Assembly (NCBI GenBank): GCA_002030015.1
Contig: LQBH01000024.1
Span: 1 to 64,000 of the forward strand
DNA from: a delta proteobacterium MLS_D
Lineage (GTDB): Bacteria; Desulfobacterota; Syntrophia; Syntrophales; UBA2210
Length of the DNA stretch: 64,000 nt
Reading direction: 5' to 3'
The notes under the pieces were generated by a model that worked only from the letters and a program-made list of their open reading frames with translations, was not told the origin of the DNA and did not search any database. Position 1 is the first letter of the stretch. Each line of letters opens with the position of its first letter. Both the position numbers and the translations under genes were made by a program. Shown here one piece after another: positions 1-7,851 of this stretch.

Positions 1-2127
1 CCGGTAATGCTGTTCGGCCAGGATCGTGGTCGGAACCAGGACGGCCACCTGTGTTCCGTCCATGGCCGCCCTGAAGGCGGCCCGCAACGCCACTTCGGTC
101 TTGCCGAACCCGGCGTCTCCGCAGACGAGCCTGTCCATGGGTCGGGGATCAGTCATATCGCTGTTGACCTCGTCAATTGCGCGGGCCTGGTCCGGCGTCT
201 CCTCGTACGCGAACGAGGCGGCAAACTCCTCGTAATCACGCTCATTTATCGAGAAGCCGTGCCCTTCCAGCACCTCCCGCGAGGCGTACAGTGCCACCAA
301 ATCTTCGGCGATTTTACGGATCGATTCCCTGACCCGCTTTTTCACCGCCTCCCAGGATGTTCCGCCCAGGCGATCGACGGGAGGCGTGAAACCATCAGGC
401 CCGATGTAACGCTGAACCTGATCGAGACGGTCAACGGGCAGATACAGCCTGTCGCCGCCGGCGTATTCCAGCAGGAGAAAATCGTTGTCGATGCCCGCCG
501 CCGACAATCGTTTTAATCCCCGGTACCGGCCGATTCCGTGATCCATGTGGACCACGAAATCCCCCTCCTTCAACTCACCGAAGGATTTCAGGAAATAGCC
601 TTCACGCGGGGCGATTCTTCGGCGCCGCCGGATTTTTTTACCGAAGAGGTCCTCCCCGCAGACCAGGGCCAGTCTCAGCGAATCGGAGAAAAACCCCTCC
701 GACACGCTTCCCTCCATCAGCAGCAGCCGGCCTCCCGCGGCGGCATGTTCCAGTTCGAGGAAAAAGGACCGGGCCGTCTGCTCAGCCGGAAGCGAATAGG
801 CCTGGAACAACCGGCTGACGTGCCGGAGCTCGTCGCCGGTCGCGAGAAAAACCACGAGAATGCCCGCCTCCGTCCACGTCCTGACACGCTCAACGAACGG
901 GGCCAGCAGGCCGTCGCCTTCCTCCCGCGCATGTGGGACGGCCGACTTTAATCCCACCTGGGGTTCCGTGGAAAAATAAAAAGACCGCCTGTCGCGGTCC
1001 TCGCTGAATTCGTCAAAGAAAAGGCGCCGGCCTTCTCTGCAGATTCGCATGACATGCTCAAGCGAAACGAAGAGCGACGACGGGTCCACGAAAAACCGTT
1101 CTTCCTCGCGCGCCCGCCCAATGAAACCGTCGATGCGCTCCCGCATATCCCTGTCGGCGGACTCAATGCCTGGCGGATCCAGAAACGCGGTGATGCCGCC
1201 GACCGGCATGTAATCAAGCAGCGTGTCCGGAACGCCTGTCGAGTCTCCCCCTTCGGGTCCGGGGTCGCCGTAATAGAGCGGAAGAAACTGCATCGCCGCG
1301 GCGGGGACAACACCGCTCTCGATAAAATCGGCCAGGGCGTCCCGTCGTTGTTTCGGCACGCCGAGTTCCGCCGCCCGTTCGCGAAGGCGCTGCAGAGCAT
1401 TACGCTGCGACGCTTCCGTTACCACGATCTCGCCGGCGGGGGCCGTCACAAAGGCGGAGGCCTCCTTGCGCGAGCGCTGCGTTCCCGGATCGAACCACCG
1501 GATTGATTCCACGTCATCTCCGAAGAATTCGATACGCACCGGTCCGTCCTCGGCGGGAGAAAAAATATCGAGGATGTATCCCCGAACACTGAATTCACCG
1601 GGTTCTTCCACGAGGGATACACGCTGATAGCCGCCGGCCAGGAGCTTCCGAACGAAATTGTCACGATCCAGCAGGCTGCCGGGGGTAATTGTTTCAAGAT
1701 ATTCGCCGAGAACCGAAAGCGGCATGACACGCTGCAGAAGTGACTCCACGGGCGCGACCACCACCAGGGGACCGCCGGTGAGAAGCCGGGTTAACACACG
1801 GGTCCGCGCCCCGATAGTTTCCTGCTGCAATGAAAGGATCTCGTCGGATGAAAGCAGCCGGACATCCCAGGGGGCGTGGAGCAGAACCTCACCTGAATCA
1901 AGAAAAAAGGAAATGTCTCTGGTGAGTTCTTCCGCCTCCCGGACCGAAGGCGTCACCGCGAGCATCGTCCGTTTTAGCCGCCGGAAAAGACCGGCAATCA
2001 CCAGTGCCCGCGACGATCCGTGAAGTCCCGCCACGCGCACCGCGTCCCTGCCTTCCGCGACGGCGCCGTAAAGGTCGTCCAGCGGTGAATTCCCGCCGAG
2101 CCGTTTCTGTTCAATCTTCTTTCTCAT
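1..2127 (-). CDS. mfd: transcription-repair coupling factor Mfd (N-terminal 709 residues; runs off window)
   Basis: The minus-strand frame is open from an ATG at 2127 to the window edge, so the ORF track missed it. Mfd displaces RNA polymerase stalled at DNA lesions and recruits UvrA. The translation begins MRKKIEQKRLGG and has the UvrB-like N-terminal module (VRGYILDIFSPAEDGPVRIEFF near residue 180-205), a CarD-like RNA polymerase-interaction domain (GDFVVHMDHGIGRYRGL near residue 520-540) and the start of the helicase core with Walker A GDAGFGKTE near residue 673 and VLVPTTILAEQH after it. The C-terminal helicase and TRD2 parts lie outside the window. It starts 15 bases after nadA on the same strand, so the two are probably cotranscribed. 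The identity is firm. Confidence 0.95.
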   Translation of the reverse strand, partial: MRKKIEQKRLGGNSPLDDLYGAVAEGRDAVRVAGLHGSSRALVIAGLFRRLKRTMLAVTPSVREAEELTRDISFFLDSGEVLLHAPWDVRLLSSDEILSLQQETIGARTRVLTRLLTGGPLVVVAPVESLLQRVMPLSVLGEYLETITPGSLLDRDNFVRKLLAGGYQRVSLVEEPGEFSVRGYILDIFSPAEDGPVRIEFFGDDVESIRWFDPGTQRSRKEASAFVTAPAGEIVVTEASQRNALQRLRERAAELGVPKQRRDALADFIESGVVPAAAMQFLPLYYGDPGPEGGDSTGVPDTLLDYMPVGGITAFLDPPGIESADRDMRERIDGFIGRAREEERFFVDPSSLFVSLEHVMRICREGRRLFFDEFSEDRDRRSFYFSTEPQVGLKSAVPHAREEGDGLLAPFVERVRTWTEAGILVVFLATGDELRHVSRLFQAYSLPAEQTARSFFLELEHAAAGGRLLLMEGSVSEGFFSDSLRLALVCGEDLFGKKIRRRRRIAPREGYFLKSFGELKEGDFVVHMDHGIGRYRGLKRLSAAGIDNDFLLLEYAGGDRLYLPVDRLDQVQRYIGPDGFTPPVDRLGGTSWEAVKKRVRESIRKIAEDLVALYASREVLEGHGFSINERDYEEFAASFAYEETPDQARAIDEVNSDMTDPRPMDRLVCGDAGFGKTEVALRAAFRAAMDGTQVAVLVPTTILAEQHYR

Positions 2128-2142
2128 GGACAGACCGAAAGG

Positions 2143-3051
2143 CTACGATACTTCCAACATCCGTTGCAGGGCATTGCGAGCGGGAACCCGTATGCGTTCG
2201 GGAACCGTGACGACGTACTTCATCTCCCTGAGCGCCGCCAGAATATCGATGAGTGTTATTTTTTTCATGTCGCGGCAGATCAGCGTCGGGGAAGCCGAAA
2301 CGAATGTTTTACCGGGATATTGCTTGCGGAGCTGGTGCATGATCCCCTGTTCCGTCCCGATAATAACCGTTGGGGCGTCGGTTCTTCCGCAGAATTCTAT
2401 AATTCCCGACGTACTTCCCGCGTAGTCGGCGCGGTCGATCACCGCCAGCGTACACTCCGGGTGAACCGCCAGGGCCGCTTCCGGATTCTCCCGCCGCGTT
2501 CTTTCGACATCCTCGACTGTCAGGTGGTTGTGGACATAACAGTTCCCGTCCCAGGGAATGACCGGCGTGTCGGTAAAACGGGCCGTGTACCGGGCAAGGT
2601 TTCCGTCGGGAACCATTACTATCTCGGGCGCTTTTACGCTCCGCACCACCTTGACGGCGTTGCTCGATGTACAACATATGTCGCTCAACGCCTTCGTCTC
2701 GGCGGAAGAATTCACATAGGTCACCACGGACGCCCGCGGGTGGCGCTGTTTTGCCTGTTCGAGTTGCTCCGCGGTGATAGTGTCGGCAAGTGGACACCCG
2801 GCATCGGGAACGGGTAGAAGAACCGTTTTGTCCGGCGAAAGAATCGCCGCGCTTTCGGCCATGAAGCGCACACCGGCGAAGACGATAATATCGGCATCCG
2901 TTTTGGACGCCTCGATGCTGAGGCCGAGCGAATCTCCAAGAAAATCAGCTATATCCTGGATCTCCCCGTTTTGATAGTAGTGGGCCAGCAGCACGGCGTT
3001 TTTTTCTTTCAGAAGGTGACGAATACTGTTTTGTAGTTCACGTGTATCCAT
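2143..3051 (-). CDS. nadA: quinolinate synthase NadA
   Basis: NadA condenses iminoaspartate with dihydroxyacetone phosphate to quinolinate in NAD synthesis, using an oxygen-sensitive [4Fe-4S] cluster. The protein (302 residues from this start) shows the three usual cysteine contexts: DICCTSSNAV, HPEC and CRDMKK. It also has AHYYQNGEIQDIADFLGDS near the N terminus. The ORF track extends 13 residues further upstream. I choose the ATG at 3051 because GGGAGGAA lies about 9 bases before it and the MDTRELQ start suits the family. No nadB or nadC is in the window. It is followed closely by mfd. Confidence 0.95.
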   Translation of the reverse strand: MDTRELQNSIRHLLKEKNAVLLAHYYQNGEIQDIADFLGDSLGLSIEASKTDADIIVFAGVRFMAESAAILSPDKTVLLPVPDAGCPLADTITAEQLEQAKQRHPRASVVTYVNSSAETKALSDICCTSSNAVKVVRSVKAPEIVMVPDGNLARYTARFTDTPVIPWDGNCYVHNHLTVEDVERTRRENPEAALAVHPECTLAVIDRADYAGSTSGIIEFCGRTDAPTVIIGTEQGIMHQLRKQYPGKTFVSASPTLICRDMKKITLIDILAALREMKYVVTVPERIRVPARNALQRMLEVS

Positions 3052-3241
3052 AAGCAGTGGTTCCTCCCGGCGCGAGCCCCGAAGGCTCATCGCCCGCTCG
3101 ATTCACATAAAATCCCTTTCAGCCGCCGACTTTATTTGTCGGTGAAGGCGGTAAAAACTAAGATGTTACTATATCATACGCCGTCATTATTCAAGCCCTC
3201 GAATATCCCTAAGCCCCGGTAACGCGGCGGGTTTCTCCGTA

Positions 3242-3270
3242 TTGACAAGGCCGGAGCCTTCCTATATGAA
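3242..3270 (+). promoter_or_regulatory. sigma70-type promoter for moeA
   Basis: TTGACA (3242-3247) and TATGAA (3265-3270) are separated by 17 bases, about 30 bases before the moeA start codon. The -35 box coincides with the ORF track's upstream start, which argues against that start. Pattern match only. Confidence 0.5.
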
Positions 3271-3298
3271 ATATGAACTGCGACAAGAAGGGAACACT

Positions 3299-4573
3299 AT
3301 GAAAACAGTTGAAGAAAGCCTGGAACTGATACTCGATTTCGTCGCCCCCCGGGGCGTGGAAAAAATACCGCTTACCGAGTGTCTGAACCGTGTTCTCGCC
3401 GAAGACGCCTATTCGAACCGGAATATTCCGCCGCGGGACAATTCCGCCATGGACGGATACGCCGTGAAATGCCGGGATCTGGGAAACGCGTCGCCCGAGC
3501 AACCCGCGGTTCTGCGTTCGGTTGAAGAAATTCCGGCGGGCACTTCGCCGGAGAAACGGATCGGCGAGGGTGAAGCATCCCGGATCATGACCGGCGCGCC
3601 GATTCCCGACGGGGCAGACGCGGTGATAAAAATCGAGGACGTTGCAGTGGAAGACGACATCGTCCGCTGTTTCACGCCCGTCGAAGAGGGAGAAAACATC
3701 AGAAAGCGGGGTGAAGACGTCATCGAAGGCGAAGCCGTCATCGCCGCGGGCACTCATATACAACCCGCCCACATGGGCATGCTGGCGGCGACCGGTCACG
3801 CTCTCGTTCCCGTTTACAGGCGGCCGCTTGTGGCCATAATCGCAACCGGTGATGAAATCATTGATCTTGACGGCGATCTCTCGTCGGAAAAAATCATAAG
3901 CAGTAACAGCTACTCCCTCTATGGACAAATCATCGAGGCCGGCGGCATTCCGTTGCCGCTGGGAATCGCCCGCGACACGAAACAAGATCTGCTGTCACAC
4001 TTCACCATGGCAAAAGACCGGGCGCAAGTCGTCATTTCATCGGGCGGTGTCTCCATGGGCGATTATGACCTGGTACAGGAGGTTCTGACGGAACTGGGCG
4101 CCCGCGTGGAATTCGAAACCGTGGCACAGCGGCCGGGCAAACCCTTTACCTTCGCCACCATGGGAACGATCCCCTTTTTCGGACTGCCGGGCAATCCCGT
4201 ATCGACCATGATATCCTTTGAACAGTATGTGCGGCCGGCACTGAGAAAAATGACGGGGCAGAAAAAACTTTTCCGGAGAACCGCCAGAGCCGTCCTCGAT
4301 GAAAACATCACCAAGAAAAACAACCTGACGTACTTCATCAGGGGAAAAGCGACCTGGCGGGACGGAAATTTCACCGTCGTCACGACGGGCGAGCAGGGTT
4401 CCGGCATTCTCAAATCAATGGTCCTGGCAAATGTTATCATCGTGCTGCCCCGTGGTATCACGCACGCGAGAAGAGGAGACGAAGTCACGATACAACTGAT
4501 CGACACCTCGATCCTCTCGGCGGCGACGCCCGGGTACCTGGACGCCTTGTCGTGGAAGGACCCGTCATCCTGA
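3299..4573 (+). CDS. moeA: molybdopterin molybdotransferase MoeA
   Basis: MoeA inserts molybdate into adenylylated molybdopterin, giving active molybdenum (or tungsten) cofactor in the cytoplasm. The 424-residue protein has the linker motif PPRDNSAMDGYA, the MTGAPIPDGADAV segment, the MoCF-fold loop SSGGVSMGDYDLV and the FGLPGNPVS motif, followed by the C-terminal domain. The ORF track starts at 3242, but AAGGGA lies just before the ATG at 3299 and a promoter-like pair covers the upstream region, so the shorter form is preferred. The selenocysteine tRNA follows 39 bases downstream on the same strand. That is consistent with a shared role in formate dehydrogenase-type Mo/W selenoenzymes. Confidence 0.93.
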   Translation: MKTVEESLELILDFVAPRGVEKIPLTECLNRVLAEDAYSNRNIPPRDNSAMDGYAVKCRDLGNASPEQPAVLRSVEEIPAGTSPEKRIGEGEASRIMTGAPIPDGADAVIKIEDVAVEDDIVRCFTPVEEGENIRKRGEDVIEGEAVIAAGTHIQPAHMGMLAATGHALVPVYRRPLVAIIATGDEIIDLDGDLSSEKIISSNSYSLYGQIIEAGGIPLPLGIARDTKQDLLSHFTMAKDRAQVVISSGGVSMGDYDLVQEVLTELGARVEFETVAQRPGKPFTFATMGTIPFFGLPGNPVSTMISFEQYVRPALRKMTGQKKLFRRTARAVLDENITKKNNLTYFIRGKATWRDGNFTVVTTGEQGSGILKSMVLANVIIVLPRGITHARRGDEVTIQLIDTSILSAATPGYLDALSWKDPSS

Positions 4574-4612
4574 TTGACAGCCGGGTCCGTTTCCGATATG
4601 CATACGCTTCGC

Positions 4613-4706
4613 GGAAGTGCCAAGGTCTCTGGTGGGCCTCCTGGACTTCAAATCCAGTGTGAGGGGCTAGTAACCTCTCAGGTGGGTTCGATTCCCATGC
4701 ACTTCC
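4613..4706 (+). tRNA. selC: selenocysteine tRNA (anticodon TCA)
   Basis: The 94-base sequence folds as tRNA-Sec. The 8-base acceptor arm is GGAAGTGC (4613-4620) pairing with GCACTTCC (4699-4706). The anticodon arm is CTGGA CTTCAAA TCCAG with TCA in the loop. There is a long variable arm (GTGAGGGGCTAGTAACCTCTCA) and a T arm with GGTTCGATTCC. The CTGGACTTCAAATCCAG arm is identical to the one I recall for E. coli selC. CCA is not encoded (CTCG follows). This implies that the genome decodes UGA as selenocysteine; selA, selB and selD are not in this window. Confidence 0.95.
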
Positions 4707-5266
4707 CTCGTCGCATGGCCCCGCCAAACGGATGCTGGTTACCCTTCGAAAGTATGCAAGTCTGGAGCGGGCGGCAATTATTGAATACCGGAAGGCTTCA
4801 GCAAGAAACGTCTGGTTCCGTATTTCTCCGATTGTCTCAATAACCGGAAATACTGACTACACTGCTGCTGCGCAGAGATGTGCATTTATTGCAAGTGAGG
4901 CCACGAACTGAAAGATGGCAATTCAATGTCTCTATTCAGAAAAAACCGTTCGCAGGAAGCCGATCTAGGCAGTCTGGATACCTATGATTTTTTAATTGAC
5001 AACCGAGAAAGATGCCTTTCTAACGGCAGAAAAAGACGGGAGCCGCCTGTGCCGTGCTGTCTTTTACTGAAGAAGCTCATCATATAACACCCGATCTATA
5101 GGGTGACAATAACAGTCACCACAAAGGACCTATGAATCGCTTTTTGTTAACATCCAGTATAATAGACTTAATACGCGCATAGCAGCATCCCGTCGATTAG
5201 CAGATAATGGTGCCCATCATCACCATCAAGGAGTCTGTCACAAATCAACGTCCCTGAAATAAGGGG
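4707..5266. other. intergenic stretch, AT-richer, no convincing gene
   Basis: This 560-base stretch after the tRNA-Sec gene is visibly poorer in GC than its surroundings (about 42 percent in lines I counted by eye). A 53-codon plus-strand ORF at 4926-5087 (MSLFRKNRSQEADLGSLD...) has only a weak ribosome site and no family I recognise. A short inverted repeat ggtgac/gtcacc lies at 5102-5120. No integrase and no second copy of the tRNA 3' end was seen. Confidence 0.4.
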
Positions 5267-5467
5267 CTACAACTTATGAACATTCTCCGCAGCCGGGCCT
5301 TTGGGGCCAGCACTAACATCAAAGCTGACACGATCACCTTCTGCCAGTGACTTGAATCCTTCTCCTTGGATCGCGGAATGATGCACGAAAAGATCCTTGG
5401 CCCCTTCCTGTTCGATAAAACCAAATCCCCTTGAATCATTAAACCACTTTACCGTTCCTTCTGACAT
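5267..5467 (-). CDS. cold-shock protein, CspA family
   Basis: A 66-residue single cold-shock domain. It has the nucleic-acid-binding motifs RGFGFIEQ (RNP1) and LFVHHSAI (RNP2) and the usual TVKWFND start and GPAAENV end. Such proteins bind single-stranded RNA or DNA and act as RNA chaperones in the cytoplasm. The ATG at 5467 follows GGAGGATTAGAA, so the ORF track's 15-residue upstream extension is not used. A second, similar gene is at 15598. This copy sits alone in the AT-richer stretch beside selC. Confidence 0.93.
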   Translation of the reverse strand: MSEGTVKWFNDSRGFGFIEQEGAKDLFVHHSAIQGEGFKSLAEGDRVSFDVSAGPKGPAAENVHKL

Positions 5468-5586
5468 TTCTAATCCTCCATTGTATCGTGGGTTTCTTCC
5501 GGGACACACCAATCCTCTCGCTGAACGACTCGACTGATCATCTGTGCTCGCAAGAAACGTTCTTCCATTCCGATTTTAACCTTGTC

Positions 5587-5961
5587 TTAATTCTGGATCC
5601 AATCTTCAATCCCCGTAGCACATAACCGGCACACACTATAGCTGGCTTCCTCCTGTCCGGGCATTTTACCCCAGCCACCCTTTTTAATGAGATCTGGTCT
5701 TTTCCAGCCATCCATTTCCTTGAATTCTTTTACTTTTTCTTGATAGATCGGGTCCTTTATAAATTGGGCCACGCATATGGCCGCGTGACTCGCCAGGACC
5801 GCCTCATTGTTCATCTCCTCCGAGGTGGCGGAAGTTACCCAGCCGCCCCATGCAAACCCGACGATCATGGCGATGACCGCCCCGCTGATGAACCACCAGG
5901 ATCCAGCTATAACCTTATCTTTTATTTTTTCCACCGTGTTTTTCATTTTCCCTTGCATCAC
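5587..5961 (-). CDS. single-span membrane protein of unknown function
   Basis: The 124-residue protein begins MMQGKMKNTVEKIKDK and has one hydrophobic span at about residues 20-42 (GSWWFISGAVIAMIVGFAWGGW). A soluble, mostly helical part follows, containing two conserved-looking pieces: AVLASHAAICVAQFIKDP and EMDGWKRPDLIKKGGWGKMPG. It ends with a CRLC pair. The layout suggests an inner-membrane protein with its C-terminal part outside the cytoplasm. I have seen similar uncharacterised proteobacterial proteins with the span and the W-K-R-GGW segment, but no function is known to me. GGGAGGT precedes the start. The 52-codon ORF at 5973-6131 lies 11 bases upstream and may be cotranscribed. Confidence 0.7.
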   Translation of the reverse strand: MMQGKMKNTVEKIKDKVIAGSWWFISGAVIAMIVGFAWGGWVTSATSEEMNNEAVLASHAAICVAQFIKDPIYQEKVKEFKEMDGWKRPDLIKKGGWGKMPGQEEASYSVCRLCATGIEDWIQN

Positions 5962-5972
5962 CAGTACCTCCC

Positions 5973-6131
5973 TCAGACTCGGTCTCGTTGGGACTCGAAG
6001 TCGTATGTGCCTCTTTTGACAATCTCGGAGCCCGCGTTTTTAAAATGTTGCCTAAAATCATCACTACCTTTCATGCCGCTCAGCCGTTTACTGAAAATCT
6101 TATCAATGTCTAAGATCGTGTCTTGTACCAC
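5973..6131 (-). CDS. small unknown protein (52 residues), candidate
   Basis: A minus-strand ORF below the ORF-track length limit. It reads GTG GTA CAA GAC ACG ATC and encodes MVQDTILDIDKIFSKRLSG... ending ESQRDRV. It is hydrophilic, with a mix of acidic and basic residues and no signal peptide. The gene at 5587-5961 starts 11 bases after its stop, with its ribosome site in that gap, so the pair looks like an operon. A terminator-like hairpin lies just upstream of the GTG, and no strong ribosome site is visible, which lowers confidence. An internal ATG at codon 20 is an alternative start. No family recognised. Confidence 0.4.
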   Translation of the reverse strand: MVQDTILDIDKIFSKRLSGMKGSDDFRQHFKNAGSEIVKRGTYDFESQRDRV

Positions 6132-6140
6132 CTAAAAACA

Positions 6141-6173
6141 AAAAAACCCCGTCACTCTACAAGGTGACAGGGC
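6141..6173 (-). terminator. rho-independent terminator or attenuator
   Basis: On the minus strand a stem pairing GTCAC with GTGAC plus flanking CCC/GGG (one bulged A) is followed by GGTTTTTTTG. It lies about 10 bases before the GTG of the 52-codon ORF, so it either ends an upstream transcript or attenuates the small operon. Confidence 0.55.
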
Positions 6174-6401
6174 TAAGAACTCAATTTTTCGCTTCCCTCT
6201 ATGGAAAGTGAACACTATACAATTTTTCTTCGTCAATCACTCTGCGTATAACTATGTTATCTACAGGCTACGCTCATTATCGGGAAAGTCAAAGTTTATT
6301 ATTATAGGATGCCTTATACTCCGGTAATGTATCAGATAGTGTGTCATCCATAAGGAAGGGCTCCCTCCAGGTAAGCAAACCCAACAAAAGGAGGTACCAT
6401 C

Positions 6402-6780
6402 ATGACCAGAACATCGGGCGTAAAGAGTCTCCCGCAGGCGTATGAAGTAATTAAGGAAATTGATTTTTCGGCGGACTGGGAATCCGATTATCGTACTGCC
6501 GTTCGTCAAGCGCTGGTTGCGATTCCAGGAGACGGCATGAATGACCGTACCCATCGCTACCTTGCATAGACAGGTCGTTCCGATGCTGATCATAGCAACG
6601 GATCCTTTTCACGTCATTTATTGAAAATAGGACCAACGGCTATCGGAAGCACGGTCGGCCCCGCCCGGAGATTCGCAACGCGTGTGGTCGCAAGGGGACG
6701 ATATACCCCGGCAGCATTACCGGGTCGATCGTCGGACGCGTCAGCAGCGTACGATCATGATTCGAATAACGTCGTTTCTT
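6402..6780 (+). pseudogene. degraded IS256/mutator-type transposase, N-terminal remnant
   Basis: An ATG at 6402 after AAAGGAGGTACC opens a 55-codon reading frame ending at TAG 6567-6569. Its product, with YEVIKEIDFSADWESDYRTA and then MNDRTHRYLA, matches from memory the N-terminal part of IS256-type (mutator, PF00872) transposases (EVDFSADWE-EYR...ALVAI...RMEERLDRYL). Past the stop, the same frame continues with SNGSFSRHLL and later a piece like VPRTRRF, as in the family, before similarity fades around 6780. The catalytic DDE domain is missing. I saw no terminal inverted repeats. The remnant marks past mobile-element activity next to selC. Confidence 0.6.
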
Positions 6781-6803
6781 TATCATGGTTCATCATATAT
6801 GAA

Positions 6804-7247
6804 TCACAAACGCAGCTTTTCCGGCAGCCTCTCGATGAATGCGCGTATTTCATCCCGCACGCGTCGGTAATGGCCCAGGGCTTCTTCCCCGGTGGACGCC
6901 TCTTTCGCCAGGGTCGGCGGATCATCAAATCCCGCGTGCATTTTCTGTGTCCCGCCCGGAAAAAACGGGCAGCTTTCATTGGCGTGGTCGCACAGGGTGA
7001 TCACCCAGTCAAAATTCTGTTTCGGCAGATCATCGATTATCTTGGATTGTTGACTGCTGATATTTACGCCCGCCTCGGCCATCACCTTTACCGCCAGGGG
7101 ATCAAGACCGCGCTTTTCAATCCCCGCCGAGTATGCTTCGATCTCGTTCGGCTTCAGATGCCGGGCCCACCCCTCCGCCATCTGGCTGCGACAGGAATTA
7201 CCGGTGCAGAGAAAAAGAATTTCTGTCTTCCGGTCGACATTCGACAT
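6804..7247 (-). CDS. arsC: arsenate reductase ArsC, thioredoxin-coupled (LMW phosphatase fold)
   Basis: This enzyme reduces arsenate to arsenite in the cytoplasm. The 147-residue protein has the P-loop CTGNSCR near its N terminus and the second cysteine pair LCDHANESCP. Together these give the three cysteines of the disulfide relay in thioredoxin-linked ArsC of the Staphylococcus/Bacillus type. The ATG at 7247 is chosen over the track's TTG at 7265, which overlaps the stop of the preceding gene. It is the last gene of a minus-strand cluster beginning with arsR. The thioredoxin-fold protein just upstream could be its electron donor. Confidence 0.93.
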   Translation of the reverse strand: MSNVDRKTEILFLCTGNSCRSQMAEGWARHLKPNEIEAYSAGIEKRGLDPLAVKVMAEAGVNISSQQSKIIDDLPKQNFDWVITLCDHANESCPFFPGGTQKMHAGFDDPPTLAKEASTGEEALGHYRRVRDEIRAFIERLPEKLRL

Positions 7248-7261
7248 ACGCTTTGCCGCCC

Positions 7262-7780
7262 TCAATGATCATCCTCGTCAGATCGCCGGGCCGCCTCTTC
7301 CATCCATCGGCGGATCCTATACTTTTCCGGCGTCGTTCCCGCCGAGACGACCTTTTCATTGATAATCAGCCCCGGCATGCCCATGACGCCGTATTTACCG
7401 ATCTCACTGAGATCAGTGACATGGATTATTTCGCCCGGCATCTTCATTTCCGACATGACATCACGAACGTCCATTTCGAGACGACCGCACCGGGCGCAGC
7501 CGGGCCCCAGCACGAGAACTCTGATCCCCGAAAGGGGTTCTTCCTCTACCGGCTCTCCGAGAAATCTCCTGAATTCACGGACTAACGCCACGACATAGCG
7601 ATCTTCGGCGCTGCGGGGAATATAATTCTTCGCCGCGAGCCGCCGGATCATTTCTCTGCCGATTGCCTCGTCGGACTGCCCGGCATACTCGAATACCATC
7701 GCTCCCATAACCCGGTTCAAACCCACAATCCCGATCAGATTGCCCCTGATCCTGATTTGCGTCACATCGCATTCAGACAT
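7262..7780 (-). CDS. two-part protein with C-terminal thioredoxin fold (CxxC)
   Basis: A 172-residue protein. The N-terminal about 85 residues (MSECDVTQIRIRGNLIGIVGL...) form a small alpha/beta region of unknown role. The C-terminal part, from VLVLGPGCARCGRLEMDVRD to PGLIINEKVVSAG, is a redox-active thioredoxin-like domain of the TM0996/MTH895 type with a CARC site and cis-proline (MPG). The ATG at 7780 follows AAAGAGGTGAG. It lies between the disrupted TSUP permease and arsC, 14 bases from arsC. It is plausibly a dedicated thiol reductant for ArsC or a metalloid-handling protein; that role is inferred from position only. Confidence 0.75.
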   Translation of the reverse strand: MSECDVTQIRIRGNLIGIVGLNRVMGAMVFEYAGQSDEAIGREMIRRLAAKNYIPRSAEDRYVVALVREFRRFLGEPVEEEPLSGIRVLVLGPGCARCGRLEMDVRDVMSEMKMPGEIIHVTDLSEIGKYGVMGMPGLIINEKVVSAGTTPEKYRIRRWMEEAARRSDEDDH

Positions 7781-7851
7781 GATCTGTCTCACCTCTTTAT
7801 ATTCAACCGCTCCTCCGCGTTCTCACCATACAGCGCCGGGCCATACCGCCG

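Noticed and set aside
4574-4843. 89-residue plus-strand ORF
   Set aside because: It runs straight through the selenocysteine tRNA gene.
5102-5120. ggtgac/gtcacc inverted repeat as an operator
   Set aside because: Six-base arms in a region with no assigned gene nearby; expected by chance at this length.
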